Shown: positions 18,349 through 27,950 of the stretch, piece after piece
How positions within the stretch are numbered: position 1 is the stretch's first letter
Layout of the letters: each line of letters begins with the position of its first letter
Origin: an uncultured Nitrospira sp.
Lineage (GTDB): Bacteria; Nitrospirota; Nitrospiria; Nitrospirales; Nitrospiraceae
Reading direction: 5' to 3'
NCBI GenBank assembly: GCA_902500825.1
Contig: CABVRX010000008.1
Coordinates: forward strand, 46,737 to 110,736
Length of the DNA stretch: 64,000 bases
The notes under the pieces: generated by a model
The model's database searches: none
What the model saw: only the letters and a program-made list of their open reading frames with translations
Told to the model about the DNA's origin: nothing
Position numbers and translations under genes: made by a program

Positions 18349-19061
18349 GCACCGCGATTACCACAAGTAACCATCCCCCCAATGTTACCGGGAATCGTCA
18401 AGTTCCTGAACGTCGGGGGATCTTGTATATCATTTCAGCTCCCTCAGGAGCGGGAAAGACGACCTTGTGTAAACAGGTCGTGGCGTCAGTCTCCGGGCTG
18501 TGGCATTCGGTGTCGTTTACGACAAGAAAACCACGTCCGGGAGAAGAACACGGACGTGAGTATTTCTTTATCGAAGAGAACGTATTTCACGATATGGTTG
18601 CGAAAAATGAGTTCTTGGAACATGCCCACGTGTATTCCAACTGGTACGGAACACCGCGAAAGCCTTTAATGGAAAAAATGGAGCAGGGCATCGATGTCTT
18701 GCTGGAAATCGATGTCCAAGGTGCGCTTCAGATTAAAAAGAAGTTTGGCGATGCCGTCTATATCTTCATCCTTCCTCCATCAATGGACATTCTGCGTGCT
18801 CGACTCCAAGGTCGGGGATCCGACTCCCAGGAGGAGATTGTTCGCCGATTGCAAAAGGTGAAAGAAGAAGTGTGGAGTTTTAGGGAATATTACTATATTG
18901 TCCGCAACGATGATCTGACGCAATCTCTCCGTGAGCTGCAAAGCATTTGTGTCGCGGAACGTCTGAAGACCAAACGAATGGACATGCATTGGCTTGAACA
19001 AAGCTTTATTCTCGAGAAAGATACAAAATTTCCTGAAAGGGAACCATCATCCATTTTATAG
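18345..19061 (+). CDS. gmk: Guanylate kinase
   Basis: Converts GMP to GDP. The P-loop SAPSGAGKTT is at residues 31-40, followed by the GMP-binding region VSFTTRKPRPGEEHGREYFF. Compared with E. coli Gmk it carries about 24 extra polar residues at the N-terminus (from the ATG in the ATGA overlap), with no obvious function. Total 238 residues. The rpoZ start is 19 bases downstream. Confidence 0.95.
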   Translation: MSTAITTSNHPPNVTGNRQVPERRGILYIISAPSGAGKTTLCKQVVASVSGLWHSVSFTTRKPRPGEEHGREYFFIEENVFHDMVAKNEFLEHAHVYSNWYGTPRKPLMEKMEQGIDVLLEIDVQGALQIKKKFGDAVYIFILPPSMDILRARLQGRGSDSQEEIVRRLQKVKEEVWSFREYYYIVRNDDLTQSLRELQSICVAERLKTKRMDMHWLEQSFILEKDTKFPEREPSSIL

Positions 19062-19080
19062 TAAGGGAGCGAGACCTATC

Positions 19081-19440
19081 ATGATCGACATGCTGAGTTT
19101 GTTGCCGCAATACACATCGAATGAATTTGATTCCCGTCACCGATTGGTAATCGTCGCCTCGCAGCGGGCGAAACACTTGACGCAAGGCGCTAAACCAGCA
19201 GGGGCTTCTCGCTTCACGAAAGAAACAACCATCGCACTTGACGAAGTGCTGAGAGGTCATTCCACGTATTTGACCGGCAAAGAGGCCCGCGATGCGATGA
19301 AGGAAGCCAAACGAGGAAAAGAGGGGGAAACCGAACGTATTGCAATGATGACCGGAGAGGACGCCCGCGAAATCAAGAAGGAGCTCAGCGTGTACGTCGA
19401 TGATACGGTGCAGCCGACGACGGCTCCGGCTGAGGAGTAA
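19081..19440 (+). CDS. rpoZ: RNA polymerase omega subunit
   Basis: A small protein of about 119 residues with the omega pattern: NEFDSRHRLVIVASQRAKHL, then KETTIALDEVL. It assists RNA polymerase assembly. It is longer than the E. coli protein at the C-terminus, with a charged lysine/glutamate segment. ATG 19081 and ATG 19090 are both possible; a purine-rich AAGGGAG lies upstream. An upstream in-frame start at 18994 would overlap gmk and add non-conserved sequence, so I reject it. The context gmk-rpoZ-coaBC supports the call. Confidence 0.88.
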   Translation: MIDMLSLLPQYTSNEFDSRHRLVIVASQRAKHLTQGAKPAGASRFTKETTIALDEVLRGHSTYLTGKEARDAMKEAKRGKEGETERIAMMTGEDAREIKKELSVYVDDTVQPTTAPAEE

Positions 19441-19443
19441 GGA

Positions 19444-20688
19444 TTGGTCGAAGCGCAATCACCGATAAATCTGTGGGGCAAGCGTCTTGTCCTTGGAGTA
19501 ACCGGCAGTATTGCCGCGTATAAAGCAGTCGGCTTGCTTCGCTCTCTTGTGTGTGAAGGTGCCACCGTCTCGGTGGCGATGACTCAAGCCGCCACGAAAT
19601 TTGTGACTCCTCTTACGTTTGAAGTGCTTTCCGGAAGGCGGGTGGCGACGGATCTCTTTGAATCTCGCGAAGAGATGGCCCATCTTGCCCTCCCGGGCCA
19701 AGCACATGCAGTTATTGTGGCGCCGGCTACGGCAAATTTTCTGGCAAAGGCGGCGATTGGTCTGGCAGATGATCTGTTGAGCACGATGCTGCTGAATGCT
19801 CGGTGCCCAGTCATTGTTGCTCCTGCCATGGACGGGGACATGTGGGCACATCCTACTGTTATGCAACATGTTCAGCTGCTCCGCGCTCGTGGCGTTGTTG
19901 TGCTCGATCCTGAAGTCGGTCCGCTGGCGTCAGGACAAGTCGCACAAGGCAGACTTCCAACAGAGTTAAGCATCTTGGATGCAGTCCAGAAGGCACTGAT
20001 CTCTCAGCTGGATTGGCGAGGTCAACGGGTATTGGTATCCGCCGGGCCAACCCAAGAACCCATTGATCCGGTTCGTTTTATTTCCAACCGTTCTTCCGGA
20101 AAGATGGGATATGCCATTGCAGAGGCTGCACGGGATCGAGGAGCGGAAGTAATCTTGGTGACAGGGCCTTCCTCTCTGACGCCTCCTTCCGGAGTCACCG
20201 CTGTTTCAGTCAACACAGCGAGTGAGATGAGCGACGCGTTGAGTCGGCATTTTCCTTCCTCTACGGTTCTGATCATGGCTGCGGCGGTTGCAGACTTCCG
20301 CCCCAAAGTGTCGGCTGGGCAGAAGCTCAAAAAACAGGGGAAATCCGAGCTGGTGATCGAGCTTGAAGCCACTCCGGATATTCTTGCGACGTTGTCCTTG
20401 CGTCGGACATCACAAATTGTGGTTGGTTTTGCTGCGGAAACTGAACACGTATTGTCTCATGCGAAAGACAAGTTGAGGGGGAAAGGGTTGGACCTCATCA
20501 TTGCCAACGATGTTTCACGAGCGGACGGTGGGTTTGGCAGTGACGACAATGCGGTCGTCATTCTCTCGGCAACGGGCGAACAGAAAGTTTTGGAGCTCAT
20601 GCCCAAGCGTCGTCTGGCCGACGAAATTCTGACCACCGTGCGCGAACTGTGTCTGGTCTCGCCTCGTCGCGAGTCCTTGGTGGAGTGA
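19444..20688 (+). CDS. coaBC: Bifunctional phosphopantothenoylcysteine decarboxylase/synthetase CoaBC
   Basis: Catalyses two consecutive steps of coenzyme A synthesis. The N-terminal flavin domain (VTGSIAAYKAVGLLR; VAPATANFLAKAAIG) is followed by the C-terminal CTP-dependent synthetase (SAGPTQEPIDPVRFISNRSSGKMG). The PxMNxxMW motif reads PAMDGDMW, with Asp for Asn, and the flap reads PLASGQVAQGRL, where the E. coli enzyme has a cysteine. Both are variants of residues important in E. coli. Translation starts at TTG 19444, three bases after rpoZ. Confidence 0.93.
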   Translation: MVEAQSPINLWGKRLVLGVTGSIAAYKAVGLLRSLVCEGATVSVAMTQAATKFVTPLTFEVLSGRRVATDLFESREEMAHLALPGQAHAVIVAPATANFLAKAAIGLADDLLSTMLLNARCPVIVAPAMDGDMWAHPTVMQHVQLLRARGVVVLDPEVGPLASGQVAQGRLPTELSILDAVQKALISQLDWRGQRVLVSAGPTQEPIDPVRFISNRSSGKMGYAIAEAARDRGAEVILVTGPSSLTPPSGVTAVSVNTASEMSDALSRHFPSSTVLIMAAAVADFRPKVSAGQKLKKQGKSELVIELEATPDILATLSLRRTSQIVVGFAAETEHVLSHAKDKLRGKGLDLIIANDVSRADGGFGSDDNAVVILSATGEQKVLELMPKRRLADEILTTVRELCLVSPRRESLVE

Positions 20689-20695
20689 TCCGAGT

Positions 20696-21262
20696 ATGGC
20701 ATCCAATTCAAAGCAAACGGGTAATGCCGCTGAAATTGATCGGCTGGCCTTAGCACTCGCTAAGGAGCCGGGATCCAAGGTGTTTATCCCTTTGGCAGAA
20801 GAGTACGGTAAAGCAAGCATGTGGGAGGAGGCGGCGGCCGTTCTTGAAGATGGATTGAAGACTAATCCGGGTTTCATCACGGCCATGGTGGCATTAGGCC
20901 GCGCCTATGAGCAGTTGAACCAATCGATTAAGGCTAAAGCCATTCTCGAAGAAGCCATAAAGTTGAGCCCCGATAATCTTCGTGCGCATCGAATATTGGC
21001 CAGGCTTTACAGGGCTCAAGGTGCCAAAGAAGCGGCCATCCGGTCGTGCAATGTCATTTTAGCCATACATCCACGCGACCAAGAAGCCTTGTCTCTTCGG
21101 GCCGGGCTCGACGCCCTTACCCATTCGGAGGAAGGTCTTGTTCCTACGGCCGGTTCCACCGCCCAAGCCTCGCAGAAAAAAAGACGTCCTGTGATCGTAC
21201 AGCTTGAGCAGTGGCTCAGCTCGATCCAGACGCGTCGACAAAATCCCCGGGCCTCTTCTTGA
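20696..21262 (+). CDS. Tetratricopeptide-repeat protein
   Basis: A soluble 188-residue helical protein with about three TPR-like units (VALGRAYEQLNQSIKAKAILEEAI and LARLYRAQGAKEAAIRSCNVI are the clearest) and a basic, unstructured C-terminus. No signal peptide. It follows coaBC after seven bases. A role in protein-protein interaction is all that the sequence supports. Confidence 0.75.
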   Translation: MASNSKQTGNAAEIDRLALALAKEPGSKVFIPLAEEYGKASMWEEAAAVLEDGLKTNPGFITAMVALGRAYEQLNQSIKAKAILEEAIKLSPDNLRAHRILARLYRAQGAKEAAIRSCNVILAIHPRDQEALSLRAGLDALTHSEEGLVPTAGSTAQASQKKRRPVIVQLEQWLSSIQTRRQNPRASS

Positions 21263-21373
21263 CCCTACTCCTGAACTTCCTTATGGCTCCAGCGGTTTGA
21301 CCCTCTAAGAAGGGACTGCTAGAATGCCCTCTTTGATGTGAGGCAAGTGCAGATGGAGGGTCTTGTACGCGAC

Positions 21374-21874
21374 ATGCTGCGCATCCTGGTCCTTCATGGC
21401 CCCAATCTGAACCTATTAGGTCATCGGGAGGAATCCATCTACGGGACGGCGACCCTTAATATGATCAATGCGTCGATGATAAAGCTGGGTGGTGAACTTG
21501 GAACTGAACTGATTATTCGCCAGTCGAATCTTGAAGGGGAGTTGGTGAACTGGATTCAAGAAGCGCGACGTGGTTATCACGGCATTATCATCAATCCAGC
21601 AGCCTATACTCACACCAGTATTGCGATACGCGATGCTCTGGCTGCCGTTGATGTGCCTACCATCGAAGTGCATCTGACAAATATCTATCGGCGTGAAGAA
21701 TTCAGGAAGCACTCATATGTGTCTGGCGTCGCCTTGGCACAGATCACGGGGTTTGGCGCCACCGGATATCTATTGGCTTTGCGTGGACTGTGCGAGCAAA
21801 TATCTGCCGATGGTTCAAAGCAATTTTCCGGTGGGGGTACTTCTGCAAGCGGAGCAAAGTCAGACGCCTGCTAA
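21374..21874 (+). CDS. aroQ: Type II 3-dehydroquinate dehydratase
   Basis: Third step of the shikimate pathway. The type II signature is complete: [20 protein letters not shown] with the catalytic tyrosine region, [18 protein letters not shown] with the catalytic histidine, and [21 protein letters not shown] 21374 gives the family's usual start, with GGAGGG 13 bases upstream; ATG 21353 and GTG 21338 are longer alternatives. A polar tail of about 20 residues rich in Ser and Gly extends past the usual end. The order aroQ-efp-accB-accC is seen in many bacteria. Confidence 0.93.
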   Translation: MLRILVLHGPNLNLLGHREESIYGTATLNMINASMIKLGGELGTELIIRQSNLEGELVNWIQEARRGYHGIIINPAAYTHTSIAIRDALAAVDVPTIEVHLTNIYRREEFRKHSYVSGVALAQITGFGATGYLLALRGLCEQISADGSKQFSGGGTSASGAKSDAC

Positions 21875-21918
21875 GAGTATCATCAGATCGGTCGCGTTTT
21901 AATTGAAGGGAGTTGCGA

Positions 21919-22479
21919 GTGATTTCCACGGTGGATTTTCGTAGCGGCGTACGCTTGATGGTCGAAGGCGAGCCTTTTCATATCGTCGAGTTTCAACACG
22001 TAAAGCCTGGCAAAGGTGGTGCCTTCGTTCGCACGAAGTTGAAAAGCTATCTCTCCGGGAATGTGTTGGACAGAACGTTTCGCTCAGGCGAACGGTTTGA
22101 TGAGCCCGATTTAGAAGAACGCGACATGCAGTTCCTGTATGCATTAGGAGATTCCTATACGCTGATGGACACTGAGACGTACGAGCAACTCACGTTTGAG
22201 AAGCGTCAGTTGGGAGAGAACGCCGATCTGTTGAAAGAAAATATGATCGCGAAGATCCTTATCTACGAGCATCGCCCGATTGCCGTTGAGTTACCAAACT
22301 TTATCGAACTCAAGGTCGTCGATGCGGAGCCAGGTGTTCGGGGAGATACTGCGTCTGGGGGAACCAAACCAGCGGTCGTGGAAACGGGAGCGACGATCAA
22401 AGTTCCGCTCTACTTGGAAGTCGGGACCGTCATCCGGATCGATACCCGCACCAGATCCTATGTGGAGCGTGTTCGGTGA
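21919..22479 (+). CDS. efp: Elongation factor P
   Basis: EF-P relieves ribosome stalling at polyproline runs. Starting at GTG 21919 the protein opens MISTVDFRSGV, as expected; GAAGGG lies eight bases upstream, while the upstream TTG 21913 would be too close to it. The tip loop HVKPGKGGAF carries lysine at the modified position, the lysine type also found in E. coli. No epmA or epmB is visible here. The C-terminal part contains a Gly/Ser/Thr-rich insert (GDTASGGTKPAVVETG) of the normal family type. Confidence 0.95.
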   Translation: MISTVDFRSGVRLMVEGEPFHIVEFQHVKPGKGGAFVRTKLKSYLSGNVLDRTFRSGERFDEPDLEERDMQFLYALGDSYTLMDTETYEQLTFEKRQLGENADLLKENMIAKILIYEHRPIAVELPNFIELKVVDAEPGVRGDTASGGTKPAVVETGATIKVPLYLEVGTVIRIDTRTRSYVERVR

Positions 22480-23033
22480 GTCGTCGACGATCTGTTCAGA
22501 CCAGGCCTCGTCGGATTGTGTTGCCCAAGGCGGAGAACGAGACGAGTCAGGAGATCTCACTCACGGGGGGATCCACCAAGCAAATCCAAGAACTCATCGA
22601 TCTGCTTCGGCGTAATAATTTGACCGAACTTGAATTCGAACGACAAGGGATCCGTATCCGTATCCGTCATGAACTCTCGACCAGGCCTCTCGTAACTTCA
22701 GCGCAGGACTCTGTCCCAACCCCGCTTCAACAACCGATGCATTCCGCTTCAGCCGTGACATCAGTGTCGGACGCGAGCACAGGTTTTGTGACCATCACGT
22801 CCCCCATCGTCGGTACGTTTTACCGATCTCCTTCACCGGACGCTGATCCCTATGTTGAAGAAGGGGAATTTGTGAAGAAGGGGCAGGTGCTGTGCATCGT
22901 CGAAGCGATGAAACTCATGAACGAGATTGAGTCGGAAGTAGACGGTCGACTTGTCAAGATCTTAGTGGAAAGCACAAAGTCAGTAGAATATGGTCAGGCA
23001 CTATTTCTTATCGACCCCAGAGCCGCTTCCTAG
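22476..23033 (+). CDS. accB: Acetyl-CoA carboxylase biotin carboxyl carrier protein
   Basis: BCCP subunit of acetyl-CoA carboxylase for fatty-acid synthesis. The C-terminal biotinyl domain has the motif VEAMKLMN, whose lysine carries biotin, preceded by SPIVGTFYRSPSPDADPYVEEG. A flexible Ser/Thr/Pro/Ala linker separates it from the N-terminal helix. GTG 22476 overlaps the efp stop (GTGA). A basic stretch of about 25 residues precedes the usual BCCP start, so a later start is possible. Confidence 0.94.
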   Translation: MSRRRSVQTRPRRIVLPKAENETSQEISLTGGSTKQIQELIDLLRRNNLTELEFERQGIRIRIRHELSTRPLVTSAQDSVPTPLQQPMHSASAVTSVSDASTGFVTITSPIVGTFYRSPSPDADPYVEEGEFVKKGQVLCIVEAMKLMNEIESEVDGRLVKILVESTKSVEYGQALFLIDPRAAS

Positions 23034-23075
23034 TCATTCTAAAGGCTGCCCTCGCCGTCGTATCGGAGCCGAGAC

Positions 23076-24416
23076 GTGTTTAAGAAAGTTCTGATTGCCA
23101 ATCGCGGAGAAATCGCGTTGCGAGTGATCCGCGCGTGCAAGGAGCTCGGCATCAAGACCGTGGCCATTCATTCTGAAGCGGATGCGCTTGCACTGCATGT
23201 TCGAGCGGCCGATGAAAAGGTGTGTGTCGGGCCGGCTGAATCGGCATTGAGTTACCGAAATATTCCCAACGTCTTGAGTGCTGCGGAGATTACGGGAGTC
23301 GATGCCATTCATCCAGGATATGGATTTCTATCGGAGAACGCCCACTTTGCGGAAGTCTGCGAGTCAATCGGCATAAAGTTTATCGGGCCGAGCTCCGAAA
23401 ATATCGCCATGATGGGCGATAAAGCGAAGGCGCGTGAGATCGTGGCGAAGCGAGGTCTTCCGGTGACACCCGGGAGTCCTGGTGAATTGCGCAGCGAGGA
23501 GGATGCATTGCAGGCGGCGCAGAAGATCGGCTTCCCTGTGATCATCAAAGCTACGGCCGGGGGTGGCGGGCGTGGCATGCGTGTCGTCAACAAGGCCGAA
23601 GACCTGGGCCGGGCATTTCAGGCTGCTCAGGCCGAAGCGAAATCGACGTTCGGCAACGACGGTGTGTATCTCGAACGGTACTTTCTGGAGCCGCGCCATA
23701 TCGAGGTGCAGGTTTTAGCTGATCAACATGGTCGGGTGATTCATCTCGGAGAACGCGACTGTTCAATCCAGCGGCGGCATCAAAAATTGGTTGAGGAAAC
23801 TCCATCTCCTGCAGTCGACGACAAGTTACGTCGGGAAATCGGTCGAGTGGCTGTGGAAGCGGTGAAAGCAGCGCATTACCGAAATGTGGGCACCGTAGAG
23901 TTTTTGCTGGATAAAGACCGTCAGTTTTATTTCATGGAAGTCAATACCCGCATTCAGGTGGAACACCCAATCACCGAAATGGTAACGGGTATAGATCTGA
24001 TTAAGGAACAGATCCGTTTGGCTGCCGGTCATCCGCTTTCGATTCGGCAACAGGATGTCATCCTCACCGGACACAGTCTGGAGTGTCGTATTAACGCGGA
24101 AGATCCAGAGAAGTTTACGCCCTCTCCAGGAACGATCACCAAGTACAATCCGCCGGGAGGATTCGGAATCCGGGTCGACTCCGCCATGGAGTCGGGCTCG
24201 GTCGTCGTTCCATACTACGATTCGATGATTGCAAAGCTGATCACCCATGGTCGTGATCGACAGGAGTCAACGGCTCGTATGAAACGCGCCCTCGGTGAGT
24301 TTGTCATCGAGGGTATCAAGACCACCATCCCACTTCATCGTCGAATCCTCGATGACCCTGATTTTCAAAAAGGCCACGTGTCAACGACGTTCTTGGAACG
24401 ATTCTTGGCTGGATAA
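23076..24416 (+). CDS. accC: Biotin carboxylase AccC
   Basis: ATP-grasp enzyme that carboxylates the biotin of AccB. It opens [20 protein letters not shown], carries the glycine-rich ATP loop [13 protein letters not shown], and has [20 protein letters not shown], all diagnostic. Length 446 residues is standard. It starts at GTG 23076 with GGAG upstream. It ends the long run that began at tsaD; accA and accD are not in the window. Confidence 0.97.
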   Translation: MFKKVLIANRGEIALRVIRACKELGIKTVAIHSEADALALHVRAADEKVCVGPAESALSYRNIPNVLSAAEITGVDAIHPGYGFLSENAHFAEVCESIGIKFIGPSSENIAMMGDKAKAREIVAKRGLPVTPGSPGELRSEEDALQAAQKIGFPVIIKATAGGGGRGMRVVNKAEDLGRAFQAAQAEAKSTFGNDGVYLERYFLEPRHIEVQVLADQHGRVIHLGERDCSIQRRHQKLVEETPSPAVDDKLRREIGRVAVEAVKAAHYRNVGTVEFLLDKDRQFYFMEVNTRIQVEHPITEMVTGIDLIKEQIRLAAGHPLSIRQQDVILTGHSLECRINAEDPEKFTPSPGTITKYNPPGGFGIRVDSAMESGSVVVPYYDSMIAKLITHGRDRQESTARMKRALGEFVIEGIKTTIPLHRRILDDPDFQKGHVSTTFLERFLAG

Positions 24417-24605
24417 GCCACGAGGTCTCTTTTCTAAATTGCTGCCTAGGGCGGTGTCCTCTCTCAAGAGCGCATTCCTTGGTAGACATCTAAACTCGTG
24501 TTAAGCTGAACGTCTGTTGTGAAATCGACGGCAGATTGTTACATGCAGGGAGATGAATCCGCTGTTGCCTTCCTGTTAGGATAAGTGTACGCGGAACCAG
24601 AGCAC

Positions 24606-25856
24606 ATGCGACGTATAGGATTCATCATAAGTATCGTGGCTATCGGGCTTACCATCGGAGGATACGTATTTTTTAACGGCGAGCGGAAGTCGCCTGTCCG
24701 ATACCGAACTGCGGCTGTTGAACGTGGTCAGGTCATTTCTGTCGTCAGCGCAACGGGCACGATCAATCCAGTTGTTTTGGTCCAGGTAGGTTCGCAGGTG
24801 TCGGGTATGATCAAGAGCCTTCACGCCGATTTTAACTCGCGCGTCAAGGCTGGGGAAACAGTTGCAGTCATTGATCCGGAACCGTTCAAGGCTCGTCGAG
24901 AACAGGCGGTCAGCAATTTGGAAATGGCTCGATCGAGTGTCGCGCGAGCCAGAGCCGACCTGGCCCAGCGAAAGCGAGAACTCGAACGGGTGCAATCCCT
25001 TTTGCCTCAGCAGTATGTGTCGCAGAACGACGCGGATGTCGCCTTTACGAATTTTCAAAGCGCAGAAGCACAATTGCGAGTGTCGGAGGCTCAGGTTAAA
25101 CAAGCAGAGGCGGCATTGAACGCGACCGAGCTGGAATTAAAATACACGGTCATTCGATCCCCTGTCGACGGAATTGTCGTCGCTCGCAACGTCGAGGTCG
25201 GCCAGACGGTTGCGGCGAGCTTTGCCACTCCCAATCTATTCATGATCGCCCTCGATCTGACGAACATGCAAGTCGACACCAATGTAAGCGAGTCCGATAT
25301 TGGCGGAATGGCGGAAGGGAAGGAAGCCGTCTTCACGGTGGATGCGTATCCAGGAGTATCCTTTACCGGTACCATTAAGCAAGTGCGGCTCGCGCCTATC
25401 AATATTCAGAACGTCGTCACGTACAATGTGGTTGTCGGTGTGGAGAATAAGGAATTACGACTTAAACCAGGTATGACTGCCAATGTATCAATTCTTGTGG
25501 CGCAGAAAGACCAGGTTATGAAGGTTCCCAACGCGGCTCTCCGCTTTACGCCTCCGAAAGGTGAAGGTAATCGCGGGGAGGCTGAGGAGAAACCTGCAAA
25601 AGGAGATGGAGTTCGTCCGGTCATGATCGAAGCGTCCATGACATCAAAAACTATCTGGAAGCTGGTAGAAAACGGTGATCTAGCCCCTCTGTTGGTCAAA
25701 ACCGGTATCTCTGACGGCGTCAGTACGGAAATACTGTCGGGTGATTTGGCAGAAGGAGATCCGATTGTCATCGGTATTGAACGCCTAGTCGGCGAAAAAA
25801 GGGGCAACGATTTACCTCCTGGATTTGGAAACCAACAGCGTCCTCGACCTCGCTAA
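24606..25856 (+). CDS. MacA-like periplasmic adaptor of an ABC efflux system
   Basis: A membrane-fusion protein. An N-terminal anchor (FIISIVAIGLTIGGYVFF) is followed by a split lipoyl half (VQVGSQVSGMI), a helical hairpin of about 100 residues (RREQAVSNLEMARSSVARAR onward), the second lipoyl half (YTVIRSPVDGIVVARNVEVG) and beta-barrel domains, as in MacA. A low-complexity charged insert near residues 320-335 (GEGNRGEAEEKPAKGDG) interrupts the membrane-proximal domain. ATG 24606 puts the anchor at the N-terminus; GTG 24585 would add seven residues. The two ABC genes downstream complete the pump. Confidence 0.87.
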   Translation: MRRIGFIISIVAIGLTIGGYVFFNGERKSPVRYRTAAVERGQVISVVSATGTINPVVLVQVGSQVSGMIKSLHADFNSRVKAGETVAVIDPEPFKARREQAVSNLEMARSSVARARADLAQRKRELERVQSLLPQQYVSQNDADVAFTNFQSAEAQLRVSEAQVKQAEAALNATELELKYTVIRSPVDGIVVARNVEVGQTVAASFATPNLFMIALDLTNMQVDTNVSESDIGGMAEGKEAVFTVDAYPGVSFTGTIKQVRLAPINIQNVVTYNVVVGVENKELRLKPGMTANVSILVAQKDQVMKVPNAALRFTPPKGEGNRGEAEEKPAKGDGVRPVMIEASMTSKTIWKLVENGDLAPLLVKTGISDGVSTEILSGDLAEGDPIVIGIERLVGEKRGNDLPPGFGNQQRPRPR

Positions 25857-25978
25857 ATGCCTGATTTGCTGTCTGAATTGTTCCGACGTACCGTCGTCCG
25901 GTGAAGGAAGGCGTGATCGATTGGTGGCCATAGTACTTTCATTCAGCACTCCCGACTCACATCGTTCGAGGTAGGGAC

Positions 25979-26689
25979 ATGACTCCACTCATCAACTGCG
26001 AAGATGTCTGGAAGATCTATCGGATCGGTGATGTCGAGGTGCAAGCTCTGCGTGGGATAAGTGTCACCATCGAACAGGGAGAGTTTGTCGCGATCATGGG
26101 GTCAAGCGGATCAGGTAAGTCCACGTTGATGAACATCCTCGGTTGTCTTGATCAACCGACCAAGGGAAATTACCGGTTGAACGGCGTCGAGGTCGGACAT
26201 TTGCGATCCGACCAATTGGCAGAGATCCGGAATCAGCAAATTGGGTTTGTGTTCCAGAGCTTCAACCTCATTCCCCGTACCAGCGCATTGGAAAACGCTC
26301 AGCTACCCCTGTTCTACAGAGGACGTTCTCTGAAAGAGCAGCGTACGCTCGCATCTGCTGCGCTCCAACGTGTTGGTTTGAGGGGACGAGAGCATCATTC
26401 CCCCACGCAACTTTCAGGCGGCCAACAACAACGGGTGGCGATCGCTCGGGCTCTGGTGACGTCGCCCTCCTTGTTGCTGGCCGACGAGCCAACTGGAAAC
26501 CTTGATACAGAGTCTAGCCGGGAAATCATGGGGATTCTTGAAGGATTGAATCGGGATGGCATTACGGTGATCCTCGTCACACACGAAGTTGATATTGCAG
26601 CCTATGCTTCGCGCGAAATCGTCGTCAAGGATGGTCAGATCCTAAGTGATCGAGCGACCAAGAGGCGGTCGCAAGTCGTGGGAGCATAA
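25979..26689 (+). CDS. ABC transporter ATP-binding protein (MacB/LolD type)
   Basis: A 236-residue ATPase with Walker [10 protein letters not shown], signature [15 protein letters not shown], Walker [13 protein letters not shown] and the switch histidine (VILVTHEVD). The wording matches the MacB/LolD subfamily that works with FtsX-type permeases. It ends immediately before the permease gene (stop at 26687-26689, next ATG at 26690). In E. coli MacB the two domains are fused; here they are separate proteins. Confidence 0.93.
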   Translation: MTPLINCEDVWKIYRIGDVEVQALRGISVTIEQGEFVAIMGSSGSGKSTLMNILGCLDQPTKGNYRLNGVEVGHLRSDQLAEIRNQQIGFVFQSFNLIPRTSALENAQLPLFYRGRSLKEQRTLASAALQRVGLRGREHHSPTQLSGGQQQRVAIARALVTSPSLLLADEPTGNLDTESSREIMGILEGLNRDGITVILVTHEVDIAAYASREIVVKDGQILSDRATKRRSQVVGA

Positions 26690-27925
26690 ATGCAGGTATT
26701 TGTATGGCTGACGGTTGTGACGGCGCTGCGAGTCTTAGTGCGCAACCGGCTGCGCGCTGGTTTGACTATGCTGGGGATCGTCATTGGTGTCGGTGCGGTC
26801 ATCGCCATGGTCAGCATCGGGGAGGGAGCAAAACAGGCCGTCCAGAAACAGATAGCCTCCATTGGTACGAATGTCATCATGATTTGGCCCATGGCGACAA
26901 CTATCGGTGGTGTGCGAGGTGCACAAGGCGGCGCTATCACGCTGACCGTTGCGGATGCCCAGCACCTGAAGAAGAAAATTCCGATTCTGGTTGATACTGG
27001 TTGGGTTAAACGAGACGTGCTGCAGATCGTGAACGGTCACCGCAATTGTAACAGCCCAGTCCAGGGAGTGTCGCCCAGCTATATCAGTATCCGTGACTGG
27101 CCTATCAGAAGTGGAGGTTCCTTTAACCAGGCAGATATGGATAGTGCCGCGCTCGTGGCGCTTCTTGGGCAGACCGTAGTCGATGACCTCTTTGATCCTG
27201 GGGAAGAGCCAATCGGGGCGCTGATTAGAATCAAGAACGTCCCACTCCGCGTAATTGGTATCTTATCGCCCAAGGGACAGAACACGTATGGTCAGGATCA
27301 GGACGATGTCGTAATCATCCCCTTCACCACCGCTGAGCGAAAAGTCTTTGGGACCCTGTTTCTTGGGACGGTCGGAGGGATATTTGCGTCCACGGACCGT
27401 GCCGAGGACTTGCCGGATGCAGTGGAACAAATTCGAGAAGTCCTGAGGACTCGCCATCGCCTACAGCATGGGAAACCCGACGATTTTACGATTCGCACGC
27501 AGATCGAACTTGGAAAGGTACAAGAAGGGACAAGTCAAACATTGACCGTCATGTTGTTGGCCATTGCGTCCGTTTCACTACTTGTGGGAGGTATCGGCAT
27601 CATGAATATTCTGCTCGTCTCTGTGACGGAGCGGACAAGGGAGATCGGCGTGCGAATGGCAGTAGGAGCCAAGCGACGGCATATCATGATGCAGTTCTTG
27701 ATTGAGGCTACGACGCTCAGCGTGGTCGGCGGCTGCATCGGCATCTTATTGGGAGTGCTGAGCGCTCGCTTGATGACGGTGATTGCCGGATGGCCCACGA
27801 TTATCTCTGGCGACACGGTCGCTGCGGCATTCGGCTTTTCCGTCGCCGTCGGCTTATTTTTTGGGTTATATCCTGCCAATAAAGCCGCTCGACTCAATCC
27901 CATCGAAGCGTTACGCTACGAATAG
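26690..27925 (+). CDS. MacB-like FtsX-family ABC permease
   Basis: A 411-residue permease with one N-terminal transmembrane helix (LTMLGIVIGVGAVIAMVSIG), a large periplasmic MacB-type domain, and three C-terminal helices with the FtsX segment TERTREIGVRMAVGAKRRHIM. It starts on the base after the ATPase stop, so stoichiometric synthesis is likely. Together with the adaptor gene it should form a MacAB-like tripartite exporter, needing a TolC-like channel from elsewhere. The substrate cannot be read from sequence. Confidence 0.92.
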   Translation: MQVFVWLTVVTALRVLVRNRLRAGLTMLGIVIGVGAVIAMVSIGEGAKQAVQKQIASIGTNVIMIWPMATTIGGVRGAQGGAITLTVADAQHLKKKIPILVDTGWVKRDVLQIVNGHRNCNSPVQGVSPSYISIRDWPIRSGGSFNQADMDSAALVALLGQTVVDDLFDPGEEPIGALIRIKNVPLRVIGILSPKGQNTYGQDQDDVVIIPFTTAERKVFGTLFLGTVGGIFASTDRAEDLPDAVEQIREVLRTRHRLQHGKPDDFTIRTQIELGKVQEGTSQTLTVMLLAIASVSLLVGGIGIMNILLVSVTERTREIGVRMAVGAKRRHIMMQFLIEATTLSVVGGCIGILLGVLSARLMTVIAGWPTIISGDTVAAAFGFSVAVGLFFGLYPANKAARLNPIEALRYE

Positions 27926-27950
27926 GGTTGACAATCAGGCCGTACGTTTC

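Noticed and set aside
24543..24584. 13-codon open frame ending just before the adaptor gene, a possible leader peptide
   Set aside because: No clear ribosome-binding site, no run of regulatory codons and no attenuator-like hairpins.
25979..27925. Frameshift splitting a MacB gene
   Set aside because: The ATPase ends with a natural C-terminus and the permease starts with a proper ATG; both are full domain length, so two real genes are more likely.
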